A stretch of 64,000 bases of DNA from Sorex araneus (Eukaryota > Chordata > Mammalia > Eulipotyphla > Soricidae). This document shows, piece by piece, positions 42,480-54,413 of the stretch. The translations under genes were made by a program, and so were the position numbers. Numbering within the stretch: the stretch's first letter is position 1; every line of letters starts with the position of its first letter. The stretch is from assembly GCF_027595985.1 (NCBI RefSeq), contig NC_073313.1, positions 84,302,899 to 84,366,898 on the forward strand, written 5' to 3'. The notes under the pieces were generated by a model, which did no database searches, was not told the DNA's origin, and worked only from the letters and a program-made list of their open reading frames with translations.

Positions 42480-43450
42480 GTCATAGCCCCTGTTGTAGAA
42501 AAATGACATAAAAGAAGATATGACAATAGCCAACAAACACATGAAAAGATACTTATATCATTCATGACGTGTTAGGTAAATTAAAACTACAATGGGATAT
42601 TATATATAATATCTATAATATCTAATATATATCTATATAGTATCTATAATATCCATAAACCCTTCAAGATAACTGAAAAATAAAGCAACTCCAGGTATAG
42701 GCAAGAATATGGAGTAGCTGGAACTTTCATTCATTGTGATGAGATTGTAGAATAATCTAGCCACTTTAGAAAAGAACTTTTTGATTTATGATACAATAAC
42801 TTATTTGGGGCTGGAGTGATCATACAACAGTTAGAGCATTTGCCTTACATGCAGTCGACCTGGGTTCAATCCCCGGCATCCCATATGGCCCCCCAAGCAA
42901 AGTAATTCCTGAGTGTAGAGCCAGGAATAAATCCTGAGCATCGCCAGGTGTGACCCAAAATGGCCACTTCTCAAAAAAAAAATCCAATAATTTTCATTTA
43001 CCCTTTGGCTCACCAAATTAACTCATATGTATCTCTCCAAGGGAAAAGAAAACCTATGTTTATACAATGATTTTTCACATGAAAGCTCATATTAACTTTC
43101 TTGAAATAATTATAACCCAGAAACAAACCAAATTTATGAGCAAGTAGTTGAACTGAAAAAATTCTAATTTGTCCATAAAATGGAATACTATTCAGCAATA
43201 AAAGTAATAATCTACTGTTAAATGCAGAAACATGGATAAATTAATAGACACAAAAGAGTATACAATATTCACTTCCATTTATATGAACCTCCAGAACTGA
43301 CAAATCTTTTCTACGTGATAAAGCTAGATACAGTTCCCTGAAGCTTAGTATGAGGGACTTGCTGGCTAGAATGTGCATATAGAAACTTTGGGGTGATGAA
43401 AATATTTTCTTAGTTTGTTATTTCTGGAAAGTATAAACTTGTAGGCACTC
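42480..43450 (+). mobile_element. Ancient L1 3' end, interrupted by a SINE
   Basis: CAACAAACACATGAAAAGATAC, AAAACTACAATGGGATATTAT, then after the SINE ATGGAATACTATTCAGCAATAAAAG and TATATGAACCTCCAGAACTGACAAATC follow the ancient mammalian L1 C-terminal ORF2 and 3' UTR. An AT-rich ATCTATAATAT repeat lies at 42598-42655. SINE insertion at 42808-42985. Confidence 0.78.
42808..42985 (+). mobile_element. SINE type A in ancient L1
   Basis: GGGGCTGGAGTGATCATACAAC, GGTTCAATCCCCGGCATCCC, ATATGGCCCCCCAAGC, CCAGGTGTGACCCAAAATGG, with an A-rich tail after TCTC. About 15 bp of body are missing after CAAGC. Confidence 0.9.
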
Positions 43451-43468
43451 ATAATAAAATACACTCAT

Positions 43469-43650
43469 GGGGCTGGAGCAATAGCACAGCGGGTAGGGCG
43501 CATGCCTTGCACGCGGCCGACCCAGGCTGACCCAGGTTCAATTCCCAGCATCCCATATGGTCCCCTGAGCACCGCCAGGAGTAATTCCTGAGTGCAGAGC
43601 CAGGAGTAACCCCTGTGCATCGCCAGGTGTGACCCAAAAAGCAAAAAAAA
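43469..43650 (+). mobile_element. SINE type A, young, with TSD
   Basis: GGGGCTGGAGCAATAGCACAGC, GGTTCAATTCCCAGCATCCC, GTGTGACCCAAAAAGCAAAAA. Flanked by the perfect 13-bp TSD AAAATACACTCAT (43456-43468 and 43651-43663). A 10-bp tandem duplication (GACCCAGGCTGACCCAGG) lies before the B box. Confidence 0.95.
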
Positions 43651-43663
43651 AAAATACACTCAT

Positions 43664-44734
43664 ATGGGTTAATTTTATTATATGTTGATTATTTAAAATT
43701 TAATTATTAAAAGAAACTGTTTTGTCAAGATTATATTGGAAGGCCTGAACCAATATTTACAGAATTTTATTGCTATAAGGATAAAATTATATTTGGAATA
43801 GGCAGAACTCTTCATTTTATTCATATAACATTAAGACAGGGACTCAATGTGCTTCTGTCACAAATTGTCATCCATACATTATTTGAGACCCCTAATATTT
43901 GGGTGAAAGAAACAACTCAAATTCTTGACATAGCTCATATTAATAACATTCATATATAGTTTCACCTTCAATACTAAAATGATATTAGCAAAGAAGGATA
44001 AAGTTGAGATCTGGTCACTAATGTAAAGGTAAAATATACTACCAAGAACTATGTTATGATGCTCTCCCCATCTTCATTTTCAGTGAGAGTTAACAGTGAA
44101 CTTCATTTCTAACATTGGGATAAGGATTAGTATAACATGGAAGTTATGGGGGTGGAGATTAGACTTTTGGACAAAAGGGTTAGCCATGCTTTGGCTTATA
44201 TTCAGTAGCTAGTTTATGCTGGGCACGTGACATGAGGTTCTCAATTTCTCTAGTATTGCAAACACATCTAAATTTACTTTCACATTGAGTCTTATAATTC
44301 TGAAAAGATGTAAACATCTGATAAATCCATATTTAGTTTAAAACCCCTCTGGGCTTGGGGCACAGGAGTGAACTTTAAAGGAGTTAATACTGAAAGAAAG
44401 AAAAGGTATCTAAACTTTAAAACTACCATCTGTATACAGATTTCAAAATCTATATATTTTTTCTGAAGTGTATATAAATATTAAATTGCATTATGTTATA
44501 AAATACTGTACACACGCAATCAGTTACCGAGTATTTGTCAAACACCTTAACCCAAAGGTTTCCAAATGGAATTAATATGTTCCTTATATTCCTTCCTAGT
44601 CACTCTCCTTACACTCTCAATCCCATACCAAGCCCTTCCTCTGCATCACCGAATAGCTCCTTTCCAAGCATTCCTCATCATTAAATTATATCATCTCATT
44701 AAAGTTATCAAACTGTTGATTTTTTAAATTGGAT
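43664..44734. other. Unassigned AT-rich DNA
   Basis: About 1.1 kb without a recognised repeat or gene. Confidence 0.4.
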
Positions 44735-45779
44735 ATTTTTATTTAAGAAACTTTTTTATTTAGTCACTATGAAATTTAGAAGTTATTCATGATTGGGTTT
44801 CAGGCATACAATGTTTCAACACCAGTGTCTACTTCCCTCCACCAATGCACCCCCCTGCTCCGCCCACCACCAGCAGATTTGCTTCCCACCCACCAGTCTG
44901 CTTCTACTACAGTTCACTTTTTAAAAACCGTACATTTTTGTAATGTTATTTACAGCACTGCTGCTGATAAGGGTTTCACACACAGGTTGAACACTTCACT
45001 CCACCATAGATGTTGCTCACTCCCTGCCTCACCCCCATGGTCCCTCAAATGTCATATTTCCTACTGAATACCACTTCTCATGTTCTTTATTTCCATTGTA
45101 TTTGGGTATTCATTATCCCACCATTATGTTTCTTTATACCCCACATATGAGAAAGATAATTCTGTCAGTCTCTCTTCCCCTAACTTCATTCATCACAATA
45201 CTCTCCAGGCTCCTTCATGTAGAAGCATATGTTATAATAGCTCTTCTTATAGCTGAGTAACATTTCATTGTGTACATGTGCCATAGTTTTTTTTTAAATT
45301 CAGTCACTTATTCTTAGACACTTGGGCTGTTTCTAGATTTGGGCTTTTGTGGATAGTGCTTCCAAGAACATAGCGGTGCCAATGTCTTTTCTCTGTTTTT
45401 TTGTGCCTGTGGGGTATATTCTAAGAACTGGGGCTATTGGGTCAGGTGGAAGTTGAAATCCAATCTTTTTAAAGGAATGTCCATACTGTTTTCCACAAAG
45501 GCTAGAGCAGTCAACATTTCGACCAGCAGTAAATGAGAATCCCTTTATCCCGCATTCATGCCAGCAATAGTAGTTCATGTTCTTTTTGATGTGTGCCAGT
45601 CTTGGTGGCATGAAAAGATATCTCATTATTGTTCTGAGTTGCATCTCCCTGATTAGTAATGCAGAGTGATTTTCACATGCTTTATGGCCATTTTTTTCTC
45701 CTTTGAGGGAGTTTCTGTTTAGCTCTTCTCCTCATTTTTTGATGGGGTTGAATAATTTTTTTCTTATAGTTCCACCTTT
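44735..45779 (-). mobile_element. Old L1: 3' UTR and C-terminal ORF2
   Basis: TTATTTAGTCACTATGAAATTTAG, ACACCAGTGTCTACTTCCCTCCACC, then reversed ORF2 (TTTCATTGTGTACATGTGCC, CCACAAAGGCTAGAGCAGTC, CACATGCTTTATGGCC). Minus-strand frames around 45333-45644 still show L1 C-terminal motifs such as RLAHIKK. The end abuts a type B SINE. Confidence 0.85.
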
Positions 45780-46030
45780 GGGCTGGAGCAATAGCACAGC
45801 AGGTAGGGCGTTTGCCTTGCACGTGGCCAACCTGGTTAGATTCCTCCTTCCCTTTTGGAGAGCCCGGCAAGCTACCAGAAGTTTCCGGCCCACACGGCAG
45901 AGCATGGCAAGATACCCATGGCGTATTCAATGTGCCCAAAACATTAACATGTGTCTCAGAATGGAGATATTACTGGTACCCGCTCGAGAAAATTGATGAA
46001 CAACGGGACGATAGTGCTACAGTGCTACAG
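45780..46030 (+). mobile_element. SINE type B
   Basis: GGGCTGGAGCAATAGCACAGC, junction GATTCCTCCTTCCCTTTTGGAGAGCC, GGCAAGATACCCATGGCG, GGTACCCGCTCGAGAAAATTGATGAACAACGGGACG, tail ATAGTGCTACAGTGCTACAG (a CTACAG-type repeat). Confidence 0.93.
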
Positions 46031-46034
46031 GTCA

Positions 46035-47837
46035 ACCTTTTTAAAAAAAATTATTGAATCACCGTGACATAGTTACAAATTTTCATGTTTGGGTTACAAT
46101 GACACAATGATCAAACACCCATCCTTCAGTGCACATTCTTCACCACCAATATCCCCGGTATACCCCCCTTTTCCCACCCTTCCCCTGCCCCCATGGCAGA
46201 CAATATTCCCCATACTCTCTCTCTACTTTTGGACATTATGGCTTGCCACACAGACACTGAGAGGTCATCATGATTGGTCCATTATCTACTTTCAGCATGC
46301 ATCTCCCATCACGACTGATTCCTCCAGCAATCATTTTCTTAGTGATCCCTTCTCTATTCCATCTGCCTGCTCTCCTCCACTCATGAAGCAGGCTTCCAGC
46401 TATGGGGCAATCCTCTTGACCCTTGTTTCTACTATCCTTGGGTGTCAGCCTCATGTGATGTTATCCTATATTCCACAAATGAGTGCAGTTCTGCTATGTC
46501 TGTTCCTCTCTTTCTGACTAATTTCTCTTAGCATGATACTCTTCTCGTCTATCCATTTATAAGAAAATTTTATGACTTTATCTCTCCTAACAGCTGCATA
46601 GTATTCCATTGTGTAGATGTATCAAAGTTTCTTTAACCAGTCATCTGTTCTAGGGCACTTGGGTTGTTTCTGATTTTGTCTATGTGAACAGTGCTGCAAT
46701 GAATATATAGGTACAGATGTCATTTCTACTGTGCTTTTTTGAATCCTCAGGATATATTTCCAGAAATGGTATTGCGGGCTCATATTGAAGCTCAATTTCT
46801 AGGTTTTGAATGACTGTCCATATTGTTTTCCAGAAAGGCTGGACCAGTCGGCATTCCCACCAACCATGAGAGAGCGTCCCTCTTCCCTCACATCCATGCC
46901 AGCACTTGTTGCTTTTGTTCTTTTGAATGTGTGCCAGTCTCTGTGGTGTGAGATGATATCTCATTGTTGTTTTGTTTAGCATCTCCCTGATGACTAGCGA
47001 TGTGGAGCATTTTTTCATGTGCCCTTTGGGCATTTGTATTTCATTTTTGAGGAAACTTCTGTTCATTTCTTCTCCCCATTTTTTGATGGGGTTGGAGTTT
47101 TTATTATACAATTCTGTGTATAAGATGTGGGTGTGGGTCACCAGTTTTTCCAACATCACTTGTAGTGTCTTTTATATCCTGGATATTAATCCCTTATAGA
47201 TGGGTGTTGGGTAAATATTCTTTCCCATTCTGTGGGCTCTTTCTGTATTTTGGTCACTGTTTCTTTTGAAGTGCAGAAGCTTCTTAGTCTGATGTAGTCC
47301 CATTTGTTTATGTTTGCTTCCACTTGCATGGTCAGTGCTGTTTTATCCTTACAGATGCTTTTAGCCTTAATGTCCTGGAGAGTTCTGCCTACATTTTCTT
47401 CTATGTACCTTATAGAATCATGTCTGATATTGAGGTCTTGAATACACTTTGATCTGACTTTTGTGCCTGGCATTAGACAGAGGTCAGAATTCATTTTTTT
47501 TTGCAGGTAGCTATCCAGTTTTCCCAGCACCACTTGTTGAAGAGACTTTCCTTGTTCCACTTCACATTTCTTGCTCCTTTGTCAAAGATCAAGTGGCCAT
47601 ATATTTGAGGGTCTGTGACAGGATATTTAACTCTGTTCCATTGGTGTGCAGGTCTGTTTCTAGATCAATACCATGCTGTTTTAATTACTACTGCTTTGTA
47701 GTAGAGTTTGAAATCGGGGAAGGTGATGCCACCCATCTTCTTTTCCCCACGGATTGCTTTAGCCATTCGTGGGGGTTTGTTGTTCCATTGAATATCAGGA
47801 GTGTTTTGTTTATTTCTTTGAAAAATGTCATGGGTAT
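46035..47837 (-). mobile_element. 5'-truncated L1, second 3' UTR subfamily
   Basis: 3' UTR (46040-46490) of the type described at 40530, followed by C-terminal ORF2 to about 47837 (equivalent to 55740 in the full-length element). Minus-strand frames keep [21 protein letters not shown] and IRYIEENVG-like sequence but are broken several times. A type B SINE follows directly. Confidence 0.88.
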
Positions 47838-48088
47838 CCTGCTGGAGCGATACCACAGTGGGTAGTGCGTTTGCCTTGCATGTGGCCGACCCGGGTTTGA
47901 TTCCTCCATCCTTCACGGAGAACACGTCAAGCTACCGAGAATATCTCACTTGCATGACAGAGCCTGGTAAGCTGCTCATGGTGTATTCGATATGACAAAA
48001 ACAGTAATAACAAGTCTCACAATGGAGATGTTACTGGTGCCCACTTGAGCAGATCGATGAGCGATGACAGTGTCAGTGACAGTGACAT
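47838..48088 (+). mobile_element. SINE type B between L1 segments
   Basis: TGCTGGAGCGATACCACAGTGGG, CGGGTTTGATTCCTCCATCC, GGAGAACACGTCAAGCTACCG, AAAAACAGTAATAACAAGTC, CACTTGAGCAGATCGATGAGCG, tail ATGACAGTGTCAGTGACAGTGACA. The tail is one of the clearest TGACAG repeats in the window. Confidence 0.93.
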
Positions 48089-51000
48089 TAAACCTTTATT
48101 AAATGAGTGCTGGATAAATAATTTCTTGCTTTCTGTGGACTGTCTATCTTGGTCATTGTTTCCTTTAAGTTGCAGAAGCTTTTTCATTTAATGCAGCCCT
48201 ATTTGTTTATATTTGCTTCCATTTTCTTTCATCTTGAAGAAGCCTTTAGCTTAAATGTCACGGGCAGCTCTGCATATACTTTCCTCTGTGTACCTTGTGG
48301 ATTCAGGTCTGATATCAAGGTCTTTAATCATTTTGATTTGACTTTTGTGCATGACATTAGAAAGAGGTATGGGTTCAGTTTTCTTTCATGTGGGTGACCA
48401 GTTTTATCAACATCACTTGTTGAAGAGATGTTTTGCTCCTTTCTTGAAGATTAACTGGTCATATACCCGAGGGTCTGAGGGTCTGTCTCAGGATATTCAG
48501 CTCTACTCCACTAATCTGAGAGTCTATCTTTATTCCAACACAGTGTTGTTTAAATTACTACCCCCTTGTAGTACAGTCTGAAGTTGGGGAAAGTAATGCC
48601 TCCCATCTTCTTTTTCCTGAGGATTGATTTAGTTATTTGGAAAGGGGGCGGGGGCTACTTGTGCCATGTGAATTTCAGGACTGTTTTGATCTATTTCATT
48701 GAAAAACTTCTCTGGGTCGACTTATAGGGATTGCATTGAATCCATACAATACTTTGGGAACTACTACCATTTTGATGATGTTAATGCTCCCAGTCATGCC
48801 ATGAGCAGGGAATGTGTTTCCATTTACTTGTGTCCTCTTTTAATTCTTGAAGTTGCTTTATAATTTTAGTTGTATAGGTCTTTCATATCTTTAGTTAGGC
48901 TGATTCTTAGATACTTGATTTTCTGAGGCACAATTGTGACCAAGTTTTTTTTTTAAATCTCATCTTTTTTATTATTTGTATATAGAACACCATGGACTTT
49001 TACATATTAACTTTATAGCCTGCCACTTTACTATGACAATCTGTTGTTTATGGCTTTTTTTTGTTAGAGTCTTTGCATTTTTAAAATATAATATAACATC
49101 AGGTAATCTGCAAATAGTGAGAGCGTTACTTATTCCTTTCCCTCATGGGTGCCCATGATGATCAACTGATTGCTCCATACACTTGTGACTTGTCATCCCA
49201 TTGCTCATCAATTTGCTTGAGCGGGTGCCAGTAACTTTTCCATTCATCCCTGTCGCGTGCTGGTGTAGCCCAATGGCGTCTGCTCACTCCAGGAATATGA
49301 AGAGCCTCAAACCTTTCGTTCAGGGTCTTGACTAAGAAGTCTGACCCTCTTGTAGGTGGGCGGCCACGCGTTCTTTTGACGTCCTGTGGAATCCAGTCAG
49401 TAACAGCTCTAGTCCAGCAGTTGTCTTCAAATCTCATTACGTGTCCGGCCCATCTGATTTTTGATGCCTTGGCAAACAAGACAGCATCCCTGATTCTCGA
49501 TGGTTGATGGAGGTCAGAACTCTAGATTCCTTCTCTTACTTGAGTGAAACGTGATATTCTAAGCATAGCTCTTTCAATTCCTCTTTGGGAGATTCGAATA
49601 GCGTTCTCATCCTGTTTCATGGGGCCCAGGTCTCTGAGGCGTGTGTTAGTGCAGGAAGAACGGTGGAATCGAAAAGATGTGCCCAGAGCTGGACGTTCTT
49701 CATCCTCTCAACAACTTCTTCAATGCTCTTAAAGGCATTCCACATTGCTCTTTTCCTCCTGCACAGCTCAGGTGCCAAGTCTTTGTCATGTTGAGTTCTC
49801 GACCTAGGTAGACATAACTGCTGCATTTGGAGATGTTCATTCCATTGAGAGCACAACAATCTTCTTGTTCCTTAACAATCTATTTAATTGTCTAATATTT
49901 GATTTTTTCTCCATTTATTTTTGTGATTAACTTCTATTTTCAGTGCATCATGTTCTGAGAAAACAGTTGGTATAATGTGTATGCTCCTAACTTTGTGGAG
50001 GTATGATTTGTTTCCAAGTATTTGACCTGTCCTGGAGAATGTTTCATGTGCACTGAGAAGAATATGTATTTGGCATTTTCTTACTCAACTTCAATAGAGT
50101 TGATCTATGGAGAAGTGACAGAGCAGTGTCAAACTCTTACTACTATTGTGTAGATATCAATAATTTTCTTCAAGTCTACTAGCAGTTCTAAGTATTTTCT
50201 GGACCCTCTTTAGGTGCATATATGTTTAGGAGTATGAGTTTTTCCTGATGCACTTATCACTTCATCATTGAGAAATAACAGTCACTATCTCTTACAGCCT
50301 TTTTCAAGCTGAAGTCTATGTCTCTTGATATTAGTATGGCCACCCTGGCCTTTTTTAGGGAGTTGTTTGCTTGATGAATTGTCTTCTGAACTTTGACTTT
50401 GAGATTGTTTGTTCTGACTATTTAAATATGTGTCTTATGGGTAGCAGAATGGTGGGTTAAATTTTATAATTCATCCTGCCACTCTCTCTTAATTGGTGCA
50501 TTTAGCCCATTTGAATTGAGAGACATTATTGTCATAGAGTTTTGTGCCAGCTTTCTGCAGGAGTTTGGCATGTTTGTGGGATTTATTTTATTTTAAACTT
50601 TCCCCTTTGGCTCTTCTTGTTAAGATTGTTTTGAGTCTGTGAAATTTCTGAGTTGTTTATCCATGAAGCTGTGCATCTTTCCTTCAAATCTGAATGAGAG
50701 TTTGGCTGGGTAAAGTATTCTTGGTGAACTGTTCATTTTATTGAGTTTTTCCACTATATCCCACCACTGTCTTCAGGCCAGGAGGATTTCATTTGGTAAA
50801 TGTGCTGTAAATCTTAAGGATGCTCCTTTGTATATAATTTCCTTTTTTGATCTTGCTTCTTTCAGTATTCCATCTCTACCTGTGAGTTCACCTTTCTAAT
50901 TAGGACGTGTCTTAGATATTTTTATTGTGATATTTTTCAGCTGGTACTCTTTATGCCTCCTGGATCTGGGTGCATGCACTCTCCAGCGTCGGGAACATCT

Positions 51001-51400
51001 CAGCAGTGGTATCTTTAACTGTTGCTTCTTCATCAGGGCTGCCTTTCTGGCCCTCTAGAGCCCAGATGAGTTTTGTGTTGTTCCTTTTATATTTATGTGA
51101 AATTGATCATAAATTTACGCAAAGTTCTGCTTGTTTATTTTGAGGCCATCTTCTGCAGTTATCTGAAGGTTTTCTGCATCTCATCTTAGAGTTCACTTAT
51201 TTTGTAATAAAACTTCCAGTAAGCTTTATGTTTAACCTTCCAAGTTTTCCAGTTATGTCATTTGTGTTGGTAGTACCCTCATTTCTGTTTTCATAACTTC
51301 TCGTGTTTTATTTGAGGTCTGTTCCATTGTTTCTTTGAGGTCCTTTAGCATCCTTTGGACTCTGGGGGTGTTTCTTTTGTGTTCTTGTATGGTTAGGTGA
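48089..51400 (-). mobile_element. Decayed L1 (ORF2 and ORF1), interrupted by RTE-like LINE
   Basis: 48095-49150 matches ORF2 equivalent to 55090-56160 of the full-length L1. 49885-50560 matches the ORF2 N-terminal half (57480-58230), and 50590-51400 matches ORF1. About 1.3 kb of ORF2 is missing where the RTE-like fragment sits (49176-49884). The first part repeats L1 positions already present at 47200-47837, so this is a separate element from that one. Confidence 0.83.
49176..49884 (-). pseudogene. RTE-like LINE, C-terminal part of the RT polyprotein
   Basis: The longest preserved part of a non-L1 LINE. Minus-strand reading, 5' to 3': NGMNISKCSSYVYLGREL (about 49845-49795), then after a frameshift DLAPELCRRKRAMWNAFKSI, EEVVERMKNVQLWAHLFDST, VLPALTHASETW. 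After a second shift come KQDENAIRISQRGIERAMLR and FTQVREGI, then a stop codon, SRIRDAVLFAKASK, IRWAGHVMRFEDN, WTRAVTDWIP, KRTRGRPPTRGSDFLVKTLN, ARDRDEWKSYWHPLKQIDEQ and WDD. This order is the C-terminal domain of RTE-clade reverse transcriptases. Upstream RT and endonuclease parts are missing (5' truncation). The last 55 bp are homologous to SINE type B. Not functional: two frameshifts and one stop. Confidence 0.85.
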
Positions 51401-51834
51401 CTATGGTCAGGATGTTATTGTATACTCCTGGTGAGATATGAAGAAACAGGTGAAGAAATGCCCATACTCGTGCTTGCTGAGCAGGGGTACTTCTGACCTT
51501 GAGATCAAAATAGTTATTATGAGTAACAAGCAGTGCCCCACTGTCACAGTTGTGATGCCTCAGATCCTCAGTTTCTGGTGATATTATTTTTGACATGTTT
51601 TCTCTCCATCTTTTTTATTCCATTACATGTCCATTCTGTTTTAAAAATACCTCTTGAACATATGCCATGTTTTCAATTTTCTTAATCCTGACCACCAACT
51701 CCTTTCAATGAGCTAATGCAATGACCTTACAGGTATTTCCCCCATATCTAGTTTTGACTCCTCCTTAATACTGTCTACACAGCAGCTAGAGTCTATTTAA
51801 ATCTAAACGTAACCAAGTTATTTATCTTCTTTTT

Positions 51835-52200
51835 TTTAAAACATAAATTAACCCATTTATTATAGGCTAGCAATTCTTTAGATGGCAGAGCTACTGGTCT
51901 TTTAATTCCTTCAGTCTTCTGATGGCAGATTTGACTGTAATAGCAGATGTGGTTTTGCAGGTCCAGGTGCTCCCTGTGACAATTTTCGTGCAGGAACCAC
52001 AGTGCCAAATTTCCACGGCCTGTCTTAGTCTTGCCGAAGTAGGAGCATGTATATTTGGAGTGCTGGCTGATACCGATTTTCTTCACTATCTTCCAGAAGG
52101 AGGTGCCGTAACCCCTCCCATATTTACCCATGATTCCCACTTCTTGGTGCATTTAGCCATCTCTCCTTGTCAACCGGATCAGGACGCAGAGAAGCTACTT
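51835..52200 (-). pseudogene. RPL37A: Processed pseudogene of ribosomal protein L37A (eL43)
   Basis: Minus strand; the ATG equivalent lies at 52158-52160 and the stop at 51891-51893, 270 bp against 279 bp for the 92-codon parent gene (family knowledge). Recognisable stretches are [30 protein letters not shown] and, in another frame, [12 protein letters not shown]-type sequence ending at the stop. Intronless and containing small indels that break the frame in the middle, so the zinc-ribbon cysteines are not kept in one frame. The 3' UTR CTATAATAAATGGGTTAATTTATG carries the polyadenylation signal and is followed by an A-rich tail with AAAGAAGATAAATA, similar to AAAGAAGAGAAGTA upstream of the 5' end, a likely TSD. 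Typical L1-mediated retrocopy; no sign of function. Confidence 0.95.
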
Positions 52201-52799
52201 CTCTTCTTTAAACCTCTTAGTGGATACTCTTATCCTTCAGTATATTGTTCAAAAGACTTAGCATGGGATGTATTCATTCTTTTGGAGCATTTATTTTGTT
52301 TTATGCATTATATTAGTGACTTGGTGATATATTCAAGAACAAGATATATACAGTGCCTTAGTGATGTTTAATTATTAGAGATGTAACATTGATAGCATGT
52401 ATAGTGCTACCTAAGGGTAAACATAATCTTGTTCCTGTTCCTGCCTTAAGCTCTTATCTTGCCATTATCTCCCTTATCATATCTTGCCATCTCCTTCAGA
52501 TAAAATGCCTTCAGATAAAATAGTCAGCCAAGTACAGCTACATACAATTTGCACATTTTCCTCCTCCTTCATACTCTCGCTACTTTGGCAGGCTATATTT
52601 AGTTTATGTGTAATATGTGCTATGTTGTTTTTCAGGTAAAATACTAGCTCACATTTCTAATTCATTTCAGATGTTGTGTCTAATATAAAGCCATTCTTAA
52701 TTACTCCTGTTCTCTAAGCCCATGTTAGGTGTCACTGTAAACCTATAGAATCTTGTGTTTACATAATTCATAGCATTCTCATACAGTAATATAATATTT
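52201..52799. other. Unassigned DNA
   Basis: Nothing recognised between the pseudogene and the next SINE. Confidence 0.4.
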
Positions 52800-52947
52800 T
52801 TTTGGTTTTGTTTTTGGCCACGCTCAGCAGTGCTCAGGGTTAATTTAGGCTCTATACTCAGGAGTTATCCTTGGTGATACTCGGAGGGCCATATGGGATG
52901 CCAAGTATTGAAACTACAGTGCATTTCCTTACCCAGTATTCTATATA
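52800..52947 (-). mobile_element. SINE type A, old
   Basis: GTTTTTGGCCACGCTCAGCAGTGCTCAGG, CATATGGGATGCCAAGTATTGAAACTACAGTGC and TACCCAGTATTCTATATACC are a diverged, internally shortened reversed copy. Confidence 0.78.
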
Positions 52948-53929
52948 CCACAGATAAGAGGGATCACCCTGTGTTTGTATTTCTTCAGGCTTGCTTCACT
53001 CAATGTGATATCTTCCAGTACCAACCACATTACAGCAAATTGTATTATTTCACAGTTCCTTGAGCTTGATAGTATTCCATTGTGTATATATATATCACAT
53101 TTTATAATCTATTCACTTACCCTTGGACATTTAGGTTGATTCTATATTTTAGATATTGTATTGAGTGCAGCAATGAATGATGGTGCACTTATGTATTTTT
53201 GAGAGAGTGTTTTTATGTCCTGGGGATAGATGCCCAAAGGTGGAATTTCTGGGTCATATGGCACATTAACTCTTACAGGGGTTCTACCAGACAACATTCC
53301 CACCAGCAGTGGGTAAGAGCACCTTTCTCACTATATCCTCACAACACAGATTGTTCCAACTATTTTCTATATGTGCCATTCCCACTGGTATGAGATGGTA
53401 TCTCATTGTTGTCTTGATTTGGATTTCTCTGATGATAAGTGATGCTGAGCAGTTTTTTAATGCATTTTCTGGTTATCTGCCTGTCTTCCTCTAAGAAGCA
53501 TCTATTCATTTCCTCTCCCATTTTTTGATTTTTTTTGTTGATCTTTGTGCGTACTTTATATATTCTGGATATCAAACCTTTATCTGATGTGTTGAATGCA
53601 AATATTTCTTCCCATTTAGTATTTGCCAGTATTGTCATGCAAAAGCTCTTTAATTTTATGTAGCCTTATTTTTTAATTTTTTATTTTGTTGCCTTTGCTA
53701 GTGGTATCAGATGATTGAAGGTACCTTTGAGGTCAAAATATTGAAGTGTTTTGCCTATATTTCCTTAATGTGCTTTGTACTTTCTTGTCAGATCTCAAGA
53801 TCTTTGGTCCGTTTTGAATTGACTTCAGTGTAAGTATAAGATACAGATCCAAGTTTAATTTCTTACATGTAGTTATCCAGTCTTCCCAGCACCATTTGTT
53901 GAAGAGACTATCTTTGCTCCATTTCAGGT

Positions 53930-53941
53930 TCTCATCTCTCT
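53930..53941. repeat. TSD, left copy, of the full-length L1
   Basis: TCTCATCTCTCT, identical to 59827-59838, directly before the poly(T) (the reversed A-tail) of the L1. The flanking sequence on both sides is the same old L1, confirming the insertion point. Confidence 0.92.
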
Positions 53942-54413
53942 TTTTTTTTTTTAATTTTATTTATTTTTAATTAGAGAATCACCGTGAGGGTACAGTTACA
54001 GATTTATACACTTTTGTGCTTATACTTCCCTCATACAAAGTTCGGGAACCCATCCCTTCACCAGTGCCCATTCTCCACCACCCGTAAACCCAGCGTCCCT
54101 CCCACCCTCCCCAATCCCATCTCCCCCCCCACCCCACCCTGCCACTGTGGCAAGGCATTCCCTTCTGTTCTCTCTCTCTAATTAGCTGTTGTGGTTTGCA
54201 ATAAAGGTGTTCAGTGGCCGCTGTGCTCAGTCTCTAGCCCTCATTCACCCCGCAACTCCCTTCCCCCACATGGCCTTCGACTACAATGTAGTTGGTGATC
54301 GCTTCTCTGAGTTGACCTTTCCCCGGAACGTGAGGCCAGCCTCGAAGCCATGGAGTCAACCTCCTGGTACTTATTTCTACAGTTCTTGGGTGATAGTCTC
54401 CCACTCTGTTATT
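53942..54413 (-). other. L1 3' UTR with conserved G-rich tract
   Basis: After the ORF2 stop the minus strand contains a G-rich tract (complement of 54101-54146, CCCACCCTCCCC and CCCCCCCACCCCACCCTG). The conserved end CCTCACGGTGATTCTCTAAT is followed by an AAATAAAATT stretch and A-tail. G-rich 3' UTR tracts are typical of mammalian L1s and can form G-quadruplexes. The same tract is kept in nearly all truncated copies in this window. Confidence 0.9.

Noticed and set aside
51922-52371. A 149-codon plus-strand frame
   Set aside because: Mostly antisense to the RPL37A pseudogene.
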